DNA of 64,000 nucleotides, taken from NCBI GenBank assembly GCA_030278955.1, contig JAOANR010000003.1, positions 30,085,227-30,149,226 on the forward strand, in the 5' to 3' direction. The notes under the pieces are model-generated. The model did not search any database. It saw only the letters and a program-made list of their open reading frames with translations, and was not told the DNA's origin. Made by a program: the position numbers and the translations under genes. Position 1 is the stretch's first letter; the number at the start of each line of letters is the position of its first letter. Shown piece by piece: positions 48,301 through 60,229 of the stretch. The DNA is from Hygrophila difformis (Eukaryota > Streptophyta > Magnoliopsida > Lamiales > Acanthaceae).

Positions 48301-48830
48301 ACTCAAAGCACTTTCTAACATATAGGCATTCATTGCGGGTAATCCGCCTGCTATCTTCTCTGACAATTTTAGATATCCTTTTCGAGACTATTATTACTGC
48401 TATTTTTCCCCTAGCTCCTTGTATCATTGCTCGTGCTGTCACGTTCTCTTGGTCATTTCAAAATTGTGCATATATAGGAACCCATTGTCATACGAACTGT
48501 TCTTGGCTTCAATTAGGAACCCATTGTCATGCGAACTGTTCTTGGTTTCCATTCTACCTGAATAGCTTCTTTTTATAATTTGGCAATGGATTACACTAGT
48601 TGAGAGAAATCTAAACCCTCGTCTCATGACCATCTATGTAAAGTGTTTCTAACAGGGCGAATAAGTACTTACCTGGTGATAAAACCATTAATGGATGAAT
48701 ATGTTTTTCAAAAATTGTTTGCTACTTATAATACATATTAGTGAAAGCATCATGGTTTTATTTCAGGATTAATTGTTTGTTGCGTTTGGCATCTTCACGA
48801 TTTAGTTTGAGGAATTTATGTGATATTGCT

Positions 48831-48862
<32 letters not shown>

Positions 48863-51800
48863 CATTCTCTTTGGTAGATGAATTTCCCATCACCTTTTCA
48901 TGGACCAATAACCTTAAAAGTTGTAGAGAATTGCAGAAGGTTATTTAGGGTAAATTCAAATGGCTTGAAATTAACTGAGTGGTGGAGAATATAATTTACT
49001 TGTGATGTGAAATTTGTAGAGATGATGATGGAAGGGAAACTATTATGTCTGTTATTATTTATTTATTTTTTTTCTTTTTCTCTATCTAATCAATAATTGA
49101 AGAGCAAAACAAGAGTTTGAAAATGAGCAACTACGCTGTGGTGTGTACAGAGCATGTGTGTAGACTGTAGAGAGTGGATGGACAGTAGGAAAAGTGGGTA
49201 GTATGGGTATTCTAGGTATTGGGTTGCTAGTTCAAAACTTGTCAGTTTCTAAGATGCTTTTACAATTTCCTACTTATTTGGATGATAATGGCAAACAAAA
49301 CTGGATACAAGTGGTGTTATGTCGTAACAGAATTTGTTTTTTCTTTTAACCAAGTTGACTCTTGGATCTGCAGAGTTATGCGGCTATTCTCTATCTCAGG
49401 GTTCCTCAGAATTTTCGAATTATCTTGCGCGGTCAAGATGTTGAGCAGCATAATGTTGTGAATGATATGATGATGTCTAAAGAAATTACATATCGTCCAA
49501 GGGACGATATGGTGCCAGGAGTTGATGGTATTCCAAGGGACTCAAATGTAATGTTTTTTAAATCAGTGGAATTTCTTATAAGCTACTTTGTAATCTTTGT
49601 GAATATCATTTCATTTACTGACTTTCATGTTTATTTTAGATGATTGCTGTTGTTACAGTTGGGTTTGTGAAGGATGCAAAATCTCACCTTGATGTTCAGG
49701 GGTTCAATGTGTATCACAAAAATAGGCTCATCAAGGTAGTTTATGTTCAGTTGCATAAGTTTCTTTGTTGAGAAAAGTGATTTCCTAAAAATTATTTTTA
49801 TGTATGAGATACTGGGCGAATGGCTGTTGAGTAAACTATTGATGTCTACAAAAGGATATGTATAGTCAGTGGATTTGACTCATGGTTAAAATTTGAGTTC
49901 AGGCATCTTTAATAAGTAGTATTTGTTTTATTAAGATTGAATCAGTATAAATGATCAGTTTTGTATTTGTCGTTTGTAAAGATATTCTTAATAAATGGTT
50001 GTCAAAGTTGTTTTTAGACCCAGTCTACAAAATTTAGCGGACTTTTGGTTTATGGATTGGAATTGGAAATGTTAGTCCTTGATTTCCTAAACCATGAAGT
50101 TTTGATCAGTTAGAATCAAACCAGGTCACAAGAAATAGGTATTTGTAATTCGGATACCTTTATTCTAATTCCCTATTAGCGTTTTGCACCATATTTCTAT
50201 CATCATTTTTAAGATTTAACTTGATCGTAATATCAATTTGGGAATTTCTTGTGTTTTGTCTGTTTAGTTCAGTTGTTAAACGTATTACTCATGTTTGATC
50301 CCCATCATTTTCCAGCCATTTTGGAGAGTATGGCATCCTCCTGGCAGTGATGGTCGTGGAGTTATTGGTATCATTATAATCTTTATCCTTTGGCATGTTT
50401 AATCCGCGTTAGGTTGCTTATTTGTGTACTTTTCTTTTCTTCATCAAAGGTGTGCTTGAAGCAAATTTTATCGAACCAGCTCATGATAAGCAAGGTTTTG
50501 AGCGGACAACAATTCTTACAAGGCTTGAAGCACGATTAATACAAATGCAGAGGACATATTGGTATGTGTTTTTTCTTACTGGTCAAAAGATTTGCTTCAT
50601 GTTCGATATTACTTTGTTGTTACTTTTTCTTTGGTGTTGTTTCTATTTTTGCCTTCATTTGTGTATTTCAGGACCTCAAATTGTCACAAAATAGGTTATG
50701 CTCCACGAGGCAGTACTAGAAGAGTTTATGAAAAAGGTATGATATAGCTTTGTTTGGAAGCTGTTTTCGGGAAAAATATTGATTTGTTTTGAGATCTGAA
50801 TGGAGATGAATATTACTGTCATTATGTTCCTTTTGCAAATGCTATATAATACTTGGATATGTGATATGGTAGAACTCGTAGAAGTATCATGGTTAACTTT
50901 CCAGCCTGCCGGTATATGGCAAAAAGTGGTCGGCTGAAAATAAATTCGATTTGTGAATAGAAGTTATTATTATTGAATGTGAACTTGTAGTTTTTATGTG
51001 AAAAATCATTTTGGATCATGTTTCTTACCCTCAAGAATGGCTGTGAATGAGGGATTAAAAGCATTGCACTAACTTGGTATATTATGGATCCACTGACGAG
51101 TGGTCTTTTTTTTTCCCCAGAAATGACACCTGATTCTCCTAGTTCTCCCCTGAGAACAAAACACACCACAAGTGACAAGACACACAATGTGATGGACAAG
51201 GATTTTGGTAATGGGCATCTGGACGGGAAGGGTGCTGCCAGAGAGGTCAGGAAGAGGCCAAGTTCAGTCGAAAAATCTTCTTTGCCCATGGTGGATGTCA
51301 GTGATGATGATGTGCCGAACCCCACTTTCGGTAGGGAGGCCAATGGCTCATCTTCAAAGCCTTTGCATGGAAAAGATAAGTCACCGAATATTTTTAGTCA
51401 TGAAGCTGTACAAAATGGCTCATCTTCCAAAAGACCTGTCAGAACGACTAGAAATTCAGCCCCACAGGTAATTCAATTTTTAGGCTTCTTTTTCTTTGAG
51501 GGCATAGATTATGTGTTGGCATTATCGAGGGTATTAGTTTTCTCTAGTATTGAGAAGCAATTTGGTCCTCCTAATTTTATTGTGTTATCCATGGACTCTA
51601 TTTCCCTGTTTGAATATCCGCATTATGTCATTGCATGTGCTAAGAAGGATTTTGGTTCTGGTTGCAATGATTTTTCGCCAACAAGCCCCAGTTCTCTTGC
51701 TTTAGCCCAGTTAAAAGAAGAGAACCTGCAATTGAGAGAAAGGTAGTTTTTTATTAAATTTCTTGTGCACTGCCCGTTCCTGACACCATAACCTTCATAT

Positions 51801-52286
51801 TGTCTGTTGTGTGTTAACTTTTACAGATTGAAAAAAAAAGAAGAATCGATTATTGGAGATTATATCAATGATTTACTGAAAGAAAAGGAAAAATGCAAGT
51901 CTCTAGAAGCTGAGGTAATTAATCATTTTATTCTAATAGCAGCCAAAGAGTACTCTCCCTGCATACTGTGATGTCATTTTCTTTGAAATGGACAGCTAAA
52001 AGAGGCAAATCGACTATATGAGCAGCAAAAGGCGGAGAACGAGGCTTTGCTGGATCTATTTGCAGACGAAAGAGACAAATGTAATATTGAGGCAGAAAAT
52101 CTCAAGAAGAAATTGAAGGTTTATCTTTTCATCAAATGACTTGATTTTATTTTCTTAACCCTTTTGAGGGTGCTATCGCTCTATAATGTTTTTATTCTTT
52201 TTCCTCAGGAAGCGACTACTACCATTGAGCAGTTGCTGAGCAAGGTTCAGCTGCAGGAAAAATTGGCTCCCAACAACAGTAGTTAA
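42629..52286 (+). CDS. MORC7-like: MORC-family GHKL ATPase (MORC4/7-like), 20 exons
   Basis: Exons: 42629-43079, 44175-44249, 44335-44369, 44458-44536, 44734-44826, 44996-45080, 45388-45463, 46227-46355, 48054-48152, 48237-48338, 49374-49547, 49640-49735, 50316-50367, 50450-50561, 50672-50736, 51121-51467, 51645-51742, 51827-51914, 51996-52118, 52209-52286. All have GT/AG borders and the joined frame is open, giving 818 residues. The GHKL ATPase shows ELLDNSLDE (179-187, Asn183), DDGGGM (214-219) and GQYGNGFKTS. A MORC S5-like region follows (WSPFSSEVELL, TRIFVYNLWEDD, HFLTYRHSLRSY, FRIILRGQDVE). A coiled coil covers about 700-815. The N-terminal region is acidic/serine-rich with KGKRKR (67-72) as a likely nuclear signal. 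Plant MORCs are nuclear ATPases that compact chromatin and silence transposons. The coiled-coil end and length fit the MORC4/7 clade better than MORC6; paralogue choice is inference. No break was found. Confidence 0.9.
44830..44900. repeat. CT/TA/TG compound microsatellite in MORC intron 5
   Basis: (CT)n, (TA)n and (TG)n follow each other, starting three bases after the GT donor of exon 5. The donor reads T/GTGCTCTC, a weak match to the plant consensus. Confidence 0.9.
45300..45375. repeat. ATT microsatellite in MORC intron 6
   Basis: About 17 TTA units pass into TTTA units, ending 13 bases before the acceptor of exon 7, where they act as or extend the polypyrimidine-poor branch region. Confidence 0.9.
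45711..45967. mobile_element. Stowaway-like MITE in MORC intron 7 (257 bp)
   Basis: The left end is CTTCCTCCGTTCTCACTTAA, the right end AAGAGCAGAGG, and TA lies on both sides (45709-45710 and 45968-45969). The body (AGTCAAGT-type, AATCACGTAGTTTTA, TTGCGTGAAA) is shared with the 257-bp copy at 60896-61152. Stowaway MITEs are non-autonomous Tc1/Mariner relatives with TA duplications. Terminal repeats are decayed. Confidence 0.75.
46640..47280. other. GC-richer patch inside MORC intron 8
   Basis: Intron 8 is 1.7 kb, the longest in the gene. This part contains CCATGGTGGTGTGACGGTGG at the left and GCCGCCGGCGCCG-like sequence at the right, framing an AT-rich centre. Short ORFs in both strands show no recognised domain. 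It may be an inserted element, but I see no convincing terminal repeats or duplication. Confidence 0.35.
48831..48856. repeat. Poly-C tract of 26 bases in MORC intron 10
   Basis: An uninterrupted run of C. The true length may differ because of sequencing limits. Confidence 0.8.
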
Positions 52287-52948
52287 TTTGACTATAACAA
52301 GCTGCGCGTAAGGTACAAACAAAACCATCCTCGACAGGTTTTCTGTATAGCGTTAGGGGTACACATATGCAGCCACACCGGTTATTTGACTCATATTTGG
52401 TGGGGATGTTTAGGAAGTATGGTAAACATCAGTCTCTCCCTCCACTTTTGTCTGGCCCCCTAAATAGTAATTAACCTTGCATCAGTTTCTGGGTTGGGGC
52501 GGGGGGAGTCTAGAACGGAAGGAGAATATTTTCGATTCGTCTCTTTGTTTCACATTTGCAGAAAATCCACTATTCAAAAAGCTAATCTGACCCACGAGTG
52601 ATTAATATGATATCTGGTCTACTAGTCTCTCAATGTACACAAGTTGGATGATCCACCAATGTTTATGTTTCAATATGAAGTTTAATTCATTTTGTGCTTC
52701 CTCTGCTTGCTGCCTTGAAAATAGTTGCAGTACCTTTTAACATGTCACCAATCCATCTTGCTCAATAGCCAAAAATAACCCCAAAATCCAATCACGGGTA
52801 GGGTCGGATGGGCAATGGTTTGGGTCCTCTTCAATCACAAATTCTAAATTTTTCTTGATTTTAGTTTTTATTTTAAAAATTTAGAATATTTTTTTTTTAA
52901 AAAAAAGAAGAAAATTTAGAGTAAATGGTGGGAGGCGGATAAATGATA
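52287..52948 (+). other. MORC 3' untranslated region and short spacer
   Basis: No ORF. The first part probably is the 3' UTR; I see no perfect AATAAA. It ends at the 16-bp target duplication of the LINE. Confidence 0.5.
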
Positions 52949-53057
52949 AACTGAAAATTTAATTTTTTTTTTTTGGCAAAGCCGAAGCCAGAGAAAAAAG
53001 AAAAAATTAACAAAGTGAAAATAAAAGCTAGGAAACAAAGAAGCCAAAGACACCAAA

Positions 53058-56000
53058 CTAGATCCTAGGGAACCATGCACCGGACGCATCCGCCGCCATG
53101 CCCCCCCTTACGAAATCAGGAGGAAAAGCCCACGTAGTGAAGAAATCCTCCATCGAAGCTCCATGCTTAGCAAGCCGGTCTGCAACCTGGTTTCCTTCCC
53201 GAAGCACATGATAAACCGCACACTCCACAAAAGAGTCTTTAATCTCATTGACCCGCAATATAAGTGCCGTCAGGGGGTGGAACTTATCTTTGGAAGACAA
53301 TAGCTGAATTGCAGTTTGGGAATCTGAATAAACACAGATCTTATTAATACCCATCTCCCTGACGAAGGAAAGCCCCGCTGCCAATGCAGCAAGCTCAGCA
53401 AACGTGTTTGTAGCTTCACCAAGAAAACCGGAAGCACCACCTAGCCAGTGCCCATCATCACTACGAACCACTAGGCCAAACCCCGCCCTTCCTGGGTTAC
53501 CCGTGGAACTTCCATCCACATGCAATATAGTGTCAAAACCCCTCTGCATATTCCAGTTAACTAAGCGGACAGTAGCATGACCTTGTCCAGGCGGGGATCT
53601 CGCCTTCTCCAATTCTGTAGCAAGAAACAAAATGTCACGCTTCATCTGCCAGGCTGACTTACTGCTGCCACCAAACACCCTACTACACCTTTCAACCCAG
53701 ATATTCCAAAGTGAAGCCAGAAAGAGAGCGCCATAAACCTGAACCATGGCCTTCAGGAAATGACGAATTGAATCCTTAGGAATTTCTCCACAATCCAGGG
53801 GAAGCTTCTCCCGAATCATCCGCCAAACATGCCAAGCCCAAGGGCAATAGAATAGGCAATGGTCCCAAGTTTCCGCTTCAATTCCACAAAGCACACATAA
53901 TGGAGACTGCGCCAGCTGTCGCCTAAACCGAAGGTAATTGACGGGCAACGCTCCATGACTAATCAGCCACAGGAAGAATGAGAATTTTTCAGGGGTCGTT
54001 ACGTCCCAAATCCATTTCCATCCCGAGCTGGAAGAAGAATTAGACAAGAGGAATCTATACGCAGATTTAACTGTATACATCCCTGTTGCAGTACCCGTCC
54101 AAACCCATAAGTCATTTGCCAAAGGATGTAAAGGAGGAGGGGGGGGAACCATTAAGTTCTGCCAGCAGGGAGGGCGGCAGAGGGGTGTAAAGAGCCCTCC
54201 AATCCCATTGGCCTTCTACAATCACAACCTTAACCTTGAGAGTCAGATCCTGTGTAGCCACATAAGGGAGTAGTGGCCCTAACTGACCTCCCTTCCACCA
54301 CCACGAGAACCACAACGAGGCACTTCCATCCCCCAAACGAAACTGAAAACCACCTCTGAGAAAGGGAGACAGCTTAGATAACAATCGAGTGATATGAGAC
54401 CTCGATTGAGAAGGGATTGCATGAAGGAAATCCGATCCCGATCGAGTCCCAACTACCAGTTTTACCCACAGTTTATGCGGACAGTGGAGAACTCCCCATA
54501 GCAGCTTCCCAAGGAGAGTGATGTTCATAAGTCGAGCACGACGAATGCCAAGCCCTCCTTCCACTCGCGGCTGTGTAACCTGAGCCCAGCTCAATAAATG
54601 AAGTCCCTTGCCACCACTGCCCTTCCATAGAAATCGGCTTATTTTGCGGTCAATGGCATTGCAAACTGTCTCAGGAATCCAATGCATTTGCATAACATAG
54701 GTGGGAATAGCCGCCAACACCGACCGGCAGAGAGTTAAGCGATCAGCTTTGTTAAGGAGCTTGGCCGCCCATCCCTGAAGTCGCGTGTGCATCCTTTCAA
54801 GTAGAAAAGCGTAATCGCTACAACGTTTCCTTCCCCTAACCATGGGGAACCCCAAATAAGAGTCAAAGCTATCAACCTCAGTGATGCCCAAAGTGGAGAC
54901 AATCCACTGCCTGTCCAAGCCCGAGACAGCTGGGGAGATGTAGACGGAGGATTTATGCGCATTAAGTACCATGCCCGAGGATTGAGCAAACTTATCCAAG
55001 CTGGTGGAAATATTTTGGATGCTCACCCTGTCCATGGCCGAACACAATATGAGGTCATCAGCAAAACCAAGATGTGAAATCCCAACTGTGGATCCAGGTA
55101 GACAGACGGTAACCCATTCTCCATTGGCAACCAAAGAATTAATCAAGGTAGACAACTTTTCCATGACTAACAAGAATAGATACGGAGACATGGGATCACC
55201 TTGGCGGAGCCCTTTACCCGGGTGAAATTCTGGCAAGGATTGACCATTCCATATCAGAGAATATGTAGGGGAAGACACACAATGCATAATGAAATCAATA
55301 AGCGCCCCCGGGAACCCAATTTCATGAAGACAGCTCTTTAAGAAATCCCAAACGACATTATCATATGCCTTTGCGATATCGATTTTCAGCATTACAACCC
55401 GAAGACGAGATTGAGGAGCTGAAGCGAATCCCAACAATTCCTGGAGAGTGAGGGCATTATCAACCGTCCCTCTACCCGGGAGAAACGCAGATTGCTGTGG
55501 CGAGATGCAGTCTTGTAAACATGGGCGGATACGGTTAACAATCACTTTTGTACATATTTTATAAATGACGTTACATAAAGTGATTGGACGGAACTGGGTG
55601 AACGAAACAGGCCTCTCCACCTTGGGGATCAAAACTATATTCGCCCCTTGGTTATCTCTTGCGGTAGGCATCGTTCCAGAAAGGCTTGTTTAACAAACTC
55701 AACCACTGAGTTCCCAACAGTGTTCCAGTGCTGTTTATAGAACAAAGCCGGGAACCCATCCGGCCCCGGAGCAGATAACCCATTCATCTCTTTAACCGCA
55801 TCTTCAATCTCACTACATGTAATTTCACCATTTAAAGGGGTAAGTAGTTCAGCCGAAGCAGCCGGCAAGGGGACCATCCCATCATCATGAGTGTTGTCAA
55901 CAGGGACTGATGGGGAAGCATATAAATCCTGCCAGAAGATCCTGGCTTGAGATCGCAAAATATTCTCATCTTCACACCATTCACCAGTTTGAAGATGAAG

Positions 56001-57179
56001 GCCATGAATTCTCAATCGATGCTGTCGACATTTGGTTCGGGCATGGAAATATGCCGTATTCCTGTCTCCACATCTAACCCACTTCTCCCGGGCACGTTGG
56101 TACCAAAAAAGTTCCTCTTGCGCTAAAAGAGACTCGTATTCAGCTTTCAGTTCCATCTCTAAGAGATAAAGCCGAATGGAGTCTGTTCTCTCAAGGGCCC
56201 GAGTAATCCCTTCCAGACATTTAAGCAGTTTAATTTTCCGCCATTTAAAATTCATCCCATGCTCACGCTTATATTGGATAGACACCTCCTTCACATGTTT
56301 AAGCCGATCACCAAAGGCTCCAGGACAAGTTTCCCAAGCTGCTGCCACCGACTCCCGATACCCATTTAATAATGAGAGATAAGCCTCCCAGCGAAAAGGG
56401 ACAGAGACATTATTAGGACCATCCTTGGCACACCGAAGAAGAATAGGACAATGGTCCGATCCCACCATAGGCAAAACCTGAACATGGCCAAAAGGAAATT
56501 GAGAAACCCAAGCCAGGTTCCCCACTGCTCAATCTAGAGTCTTATGAATCCTCGAGATATTCCCTAAAGGCCGAGACCACGTGAATTGTCCGCCTTGTGT
56601 GTTAATAGACATCAAACCACAAGCATAAAATAATTCACCCAATTCCTCAGCCCTTGCAGGATTAAACAGACCACCGCGCACTTCCGACGCACCTAGAATT
56701 TGATTCCAATCCCCCATAAGCAACCAAGCACCATCAATTTGCCCTGCCAAAGCTTGTACATCCTCCCAGTTGGCCCTACGCTCCATGTAGCGAGGGGATG
56801 CGTAGACAGCCGTAACAAACCAACTGACCACACCACTAGTTAACTTAACAGTAAGCAATCGATTAGCCTCATGAAAAAATTGAGCCTGGCAAGAAATCCC
56901 CAGCTTAGAAAGGATCCAGACTCCTCCAGATCGACCCGACGCCTCTTGTACACATAGTGGAATATAACCCATTTGGAAAAATAGTAATTGAGACCGCGAA
57001 AAAAGGGATTGCGGCTCAAGGATAAATAATAAATCCGGCTGATACTGACGGACCAATTCTTTCAACGCACGCTTGGTCGGATGCCCAAGCATACCCCCCA
57101 CATTCCATGCTATAATTTTGAATGATCTGAAATCCATAAGCATGATAAATTTGGGGGAAAATTCCAACATACCTAGCAT
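53058..57179 (-). pseudogene. LINE ORF2: endonuclease-reverse transcriptase-RNase H, broken
   Basis: In order: an apurinic-type endonuclease (WNVGG, GDWNQI, FTWSRPLGN, then GSDHCPI); RT (KIDIAKAYDNVVWDF, GLRQGDPMSPYLF, FADDLILC); a zinc-binding zf-RVT region (FFLWLISHGALP, CVLCGIEAETWDHCLFYCP); and a C-terminal RNase H (VDGSSTGNPG, AELAAL, YSDSQTA, VADRLAKHG) with its four acidic residues. Three breaks disable it: TGA at 56529-56531, where LDRA is expected (a CGA to TGA change); a frameshift near 55640-55680; and a second frameshift at a C-homopolymer near 54137-54150. The start ATG overlaps the ORF1 stop in ATGCTAG, a layout that allows termination-reinitiation. A C-terminal RNase H is typical of one group of plant L1 elements. 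Confidence 0.9.
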
Positions 57180-58522
57180 TGCATAGGAACTCCCTCATCG
57201 GGAGGTTTAGCAGGAGCCGGCGATGAGGATGAAGGGGTTGAAATCCTCCGGTCATGTTGTTCAGGCGAATGTGATTCCCCCGCCTGCGGTGATGGTCTTG
57301 CTCGCTTAGCAAGATTTGGCCGATTCACATTGGATTGAGGGGAGCTCAAAGCTACCGCTTTCCCATTCCTTCGGGCTGGTGCATCCTTGGGCCCATGCCG
57401 CCCAGAAGTATTAGAGCTTGTGGGCTTAGAGACCGCAAGGCCCATCTTAGGATTAGAGCCAACCCTTTGATCCACCAAATTCTTCCGTGGTCCATTAGCT
57501 TTCCTTCGTTCAACCTTCACCCATTCATCACCTGTCGGTTGGCAAGGTATCGTGGAGCCTCCCATGTCTGATTCACCAGTTCCCGTAGAAACAACCGCCA
57601 CATCTTTCTCGGGGACCTTCCCATCCACTGGTGCCGCCGTAACTGTAGGGTTCACCGGACCGGGGTATACTGCATGTCGACCTGCATCATTAGTCTGTTG
57701 CTCCCTGTCAGGACATCTACTGCTTGCATGGCCATATTTCTTACAAGAAGTACACAATAGATGGAGCCCTTCATACGCCACTTTATGCCATTGATCCCCA
57801 ATCAGGATACTGGAAACCAGAGGCAAACCTAAGTCAATCTCCACGCATACCCTTGCATACTTACTTCTATCAACATTCTTGGACATATCATCCACCCGAA
57901 CTGGCTTTCCAAGAGCCTTTGCCAGCGTAGTCAGGAAGAATTCATCAAAATATTCAATACATAAGCCTGGGAATCGAGCCCAAACCACAGTCTTTTTGGG
58001 TGTCTCGGGCGCCGCCACAAAATCAGCCCGCCAAGGAGAAAGCAAAATGTAACTATCATAAATCATCCATGGACCATTGTTAAGGACCATTATTCGATCA
58101 GTTTGCTGATTGAATTTCACCAAAAAATAGCCGGCATCCAATTCCCTCAATGCAAACTTACCCTTCATCTTCCAGATCTTCTCCAACCGTTCCTTCAAGG
58201 CAATATATCCAGCCTTCTTCCCAAGCACAGACAGTATTAACGCATCCTCCCAAGGCTTACACATAAGCGCCTTAGCTTGAGGATCAATTGTTATTCTTGG
58301 TTTGAGACGATCGCCCCCGATGAAATCTAACACGACCAATTTATCCTTGTCAGGACTTGCCATAAGCGGAGCCGGAGTTGCCGCTTTACCATCCAACACT
58401 ATATCACGGAAAGAAATTTTTCCACCGGAAAACACACACGAATCCGGCGGCCGAAATTCAGGAACAGCCGAGAGCATATTGACTTCCACACTTGCCATTC
58501 TCCGGAACGCTTTTTCTAACAA
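57173..58522 (-). CDS. LINE ORF1 protein, DUF4283 plus CCHC zinc finger
   Basis: An intact 449-residue frame. A DUF4283-type RNA-binding region spans about 85-255 (KPWEDALILSVLGKK, ELDAGYFLVKFNQQ, VVWARFPGLCIEYFD). It is followed by a zinc knuckle, LLCTSCKKYGHASSRCP, of the zf-CCHC_4 type. The C-terminal third is basic, Ser/Pro-rich and looks disordered. In L1 elements ORF1 binds the element RNA and forms the particle. The second or third Met (MASVEVN, 58498) is as likely a start as the first. It is still open although ORF2 is broken. Confidence 0.88.
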   Translation of the reverse strand: MLEKAFRRMASVEVNMLSAVPEFRPPDSCVFSGGKISFRDIVLDGKAATPAPLMASPDKDKLVVLDFIGGDRLKPRITIDPQAKALMCKPWEDALILSVLGKKAGYIALKERLEKIWKMKGKFALRELDAGYFLVKFNQQTDRIMVLNNGPWMIYDSYILLSPWRADFVAAPETPKKTVVWARFPGLCIEYFDEFFLTTLAKALGKPVRVDDMSKNVDRSKYARVCVEIDLGLPLVSSILIGDQWHKVAYEGLHLLCTSCKKYGHASSRCPDREQQTNDAGRHAVYPGPVNPTVTAAPVDGKVPEKDVAVVSTGTGESDMGGSTIPCQPTGDEWVKVERRKANGPRKNLVDQRVGSNPKMGLAVSKPTSSNTSGRHGPKDAPARRNGKAVALSSPQSNVNRPNLAKRARPSPQAGESHSPEQHDRRISTPSSSSPAPAKPPDEGVPMQC

Positions 58523-58955
58523 TTGTTTGAAGTTTGGACTACTGAACTGAAAATTTAATTGGAAAATAGAGTAGAATTAATAGAAAATGGAATTGATGGT
58601 TGGAAATGACCGGCGAAATGTGTTTTCCTCAGGGTCGTCGAATGTGAGCGTATTGTTGTATGTAAGTAACGTATTGTTGGATTGTATAATTTTAATTATT
58701 GAAAATATATGAGGTGATGGGTTTTTTCGAATTTGTAATTAGTTATTACTACTATAATTTATTTATGATTGAATGGCTAAAGAAATATTTTGATTATCCT
58801 AATTAATTGAATTTGGGTGAGTTTGACGCATACATGTGCTCCTAGCTTGAACTATTCGATTTTGTTTCGGTTTTTTTCTTTTTTTAAAAAACAAATGAAT
58901 TCATCATTTTTCATGTCAAGTTGAGATTGAGACTAGCACAAATTGAATCAAAGCA

Positions 58956-59118
58956 GGGATGAGGACTTAGCCCAAGTGGTTAAATCTTTTGATTTCCGAC
59001 GGAATGTTGGAGGTTGATTCTCCATCAGTCCCCTGTCCCTCCTTTTTATTTCGTAATTTGTGTAGCATGGGCTCCCACCACCCATTTCCCAGGCCTTGAG
59101 TGGTTCCTCCAAAAAAAA
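58956..59118 (+). mobile_element. tRNA-derived SINE with 15-bp TSD
   Basis: It starts GGGATGAGGACTTAGCCCAAGTGG (A-box region TTAGCCCAAGTGG), has a B-box-like GGTTGATTCTCC, the family word GCATGGGCTCCCACCACC and an A tail. AATTGAATCAAAGCA flanks it at 58941-58955 and 59119-59133. Retroposed by LINE machinery, as known for SINEs. Confidence 0.85.
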
Positions 59119-59133
59119 AATTGAATCAAAGCA

Positions 59134-60002
59134 TTATTTCTCAAGCTTGAGTGGTTTGAATTTTTTTCATTTTTTTCCCTTGAAGATATACTTGAAGAAA
59201 CTGAATATAGGTCAATCTTAGTACGCCATTAACAAAAATTAAAAAAATACTATCCTAATCACTAATTGTGATTAAATAATTTTACAAAAAATTGTAATCC
59301 CCAAATTCATTTAAGGGTGCATTGGAAGGAAAAATTAAATAAAATAAAATAAAATAACAAAAAACTCTTAGAAAGGAATGAGGGAAGTTGATGGCTTAGT
59401 GTTGCATGCTTTAGTTGATCAAATTTACCATAAGAATTTTTTTTTTTTTTTAAATTTTACTGAATTCTTTTTTGTCAAGATTTGATTACTAACAAGATGA
59501 ACGACTGAATTCATCATTAAAGCTCCTTCGTTACAAAGATTTAGCAAGGTGATGAAAACAAAATATTCTTGTAGTAAAACTTTGTCAAACAGTAGGCAAA
59601 AAACAATTGAACCGACCTCTGAATCATTAATTGGGTCTTCAAATTCTTTCTCTTTCCCAATTCATCTCAAATGTAATTCCGATCCTATAGTTGGAGTTCA
59701 AATCTCCCATCAGTTGTTCTCCATTTAGTTATTTTTTAGTTATAATTTATATTACATGTACTTTCATTATCTCTCTAGGCAAACCGTTATGTGTCCAAAA
59801 ACAAATAAAAATTCCCAGGCACTTCATATCAATCAATTTGGCTCTAAAATTCGTCTTAATTAACATAAATTATAATATTGGAACCATTATCTAATGCAAA
59901 CAAGGAATTGGATATTGAAGATAGACGAGTATGGTATTGTCCACACACACACATATATGCCACCATAAAAATATTGAGGGATGTGTTTGAATGAGATACG
60001 TA
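59134..60002. other. AT-rich intergenic sequence, nothing recognised
   Basis: No ORF of interest, no clear repeat. A poly-T run occurs near 59438. Confidence 0.5.
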
Positions 60003-60170
60003 ATTTTTTTTCTTTCCTCGAAGCAATTGGCCAGGAAAAGGGTAGTGAGAGTCCCTATCACACAAATTATAAATAGATAAGGGGAGGGATAAGAAGACTC
60101 GAACCTCGTTGATATTCCTTCAGCTCGCCTTGGTCTTTATGTGTAGTTATCTCGAGTTTCCCATCCCACT
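60003..60170 (-). mobile_element. SINE-like element, inverted
   Basis: On the minus strand a B-box GAGGTTCGAGTCTTC is followed by ATCCCTCCCCTTA, ATAATTTGTGTGATAGGGAC and an A-rich tail (GAGGAAAGAAAAAAAA). This is the same order as in the SINEs at 58956 and 61249. The 5' limit is uncertain. Confidence 0.55.
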
Positions 60171-60229
60171 CACCAGCCTCACATTTTCCTCATCCCACTA
60201 CCTAGAAAAGGGCCTGTTCTGATGATTCA

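Larger units (their letters stand above)
52965..58544 (-). mobile_element. L1-type LINE, nearly full length, 16-bp TSD
   Basis: The minus-strand order is ORF1, ORF2 (endonuclease, RT, RNase H), a short 3' end and an A tail (poly-T at about 52963-52974). The 16-base word AACTGAAAATTTAATT flanks it at 52949-52964 and 58545-58560, a perfect target-primed insertion signature. ORF1 begins only about 22-46 bp from the 5' border, so the 5' UTR may be slightly truncated. It points toward the MORC gene and ends about 660 bp from the MORC stop codon. Confidence 0.92.
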
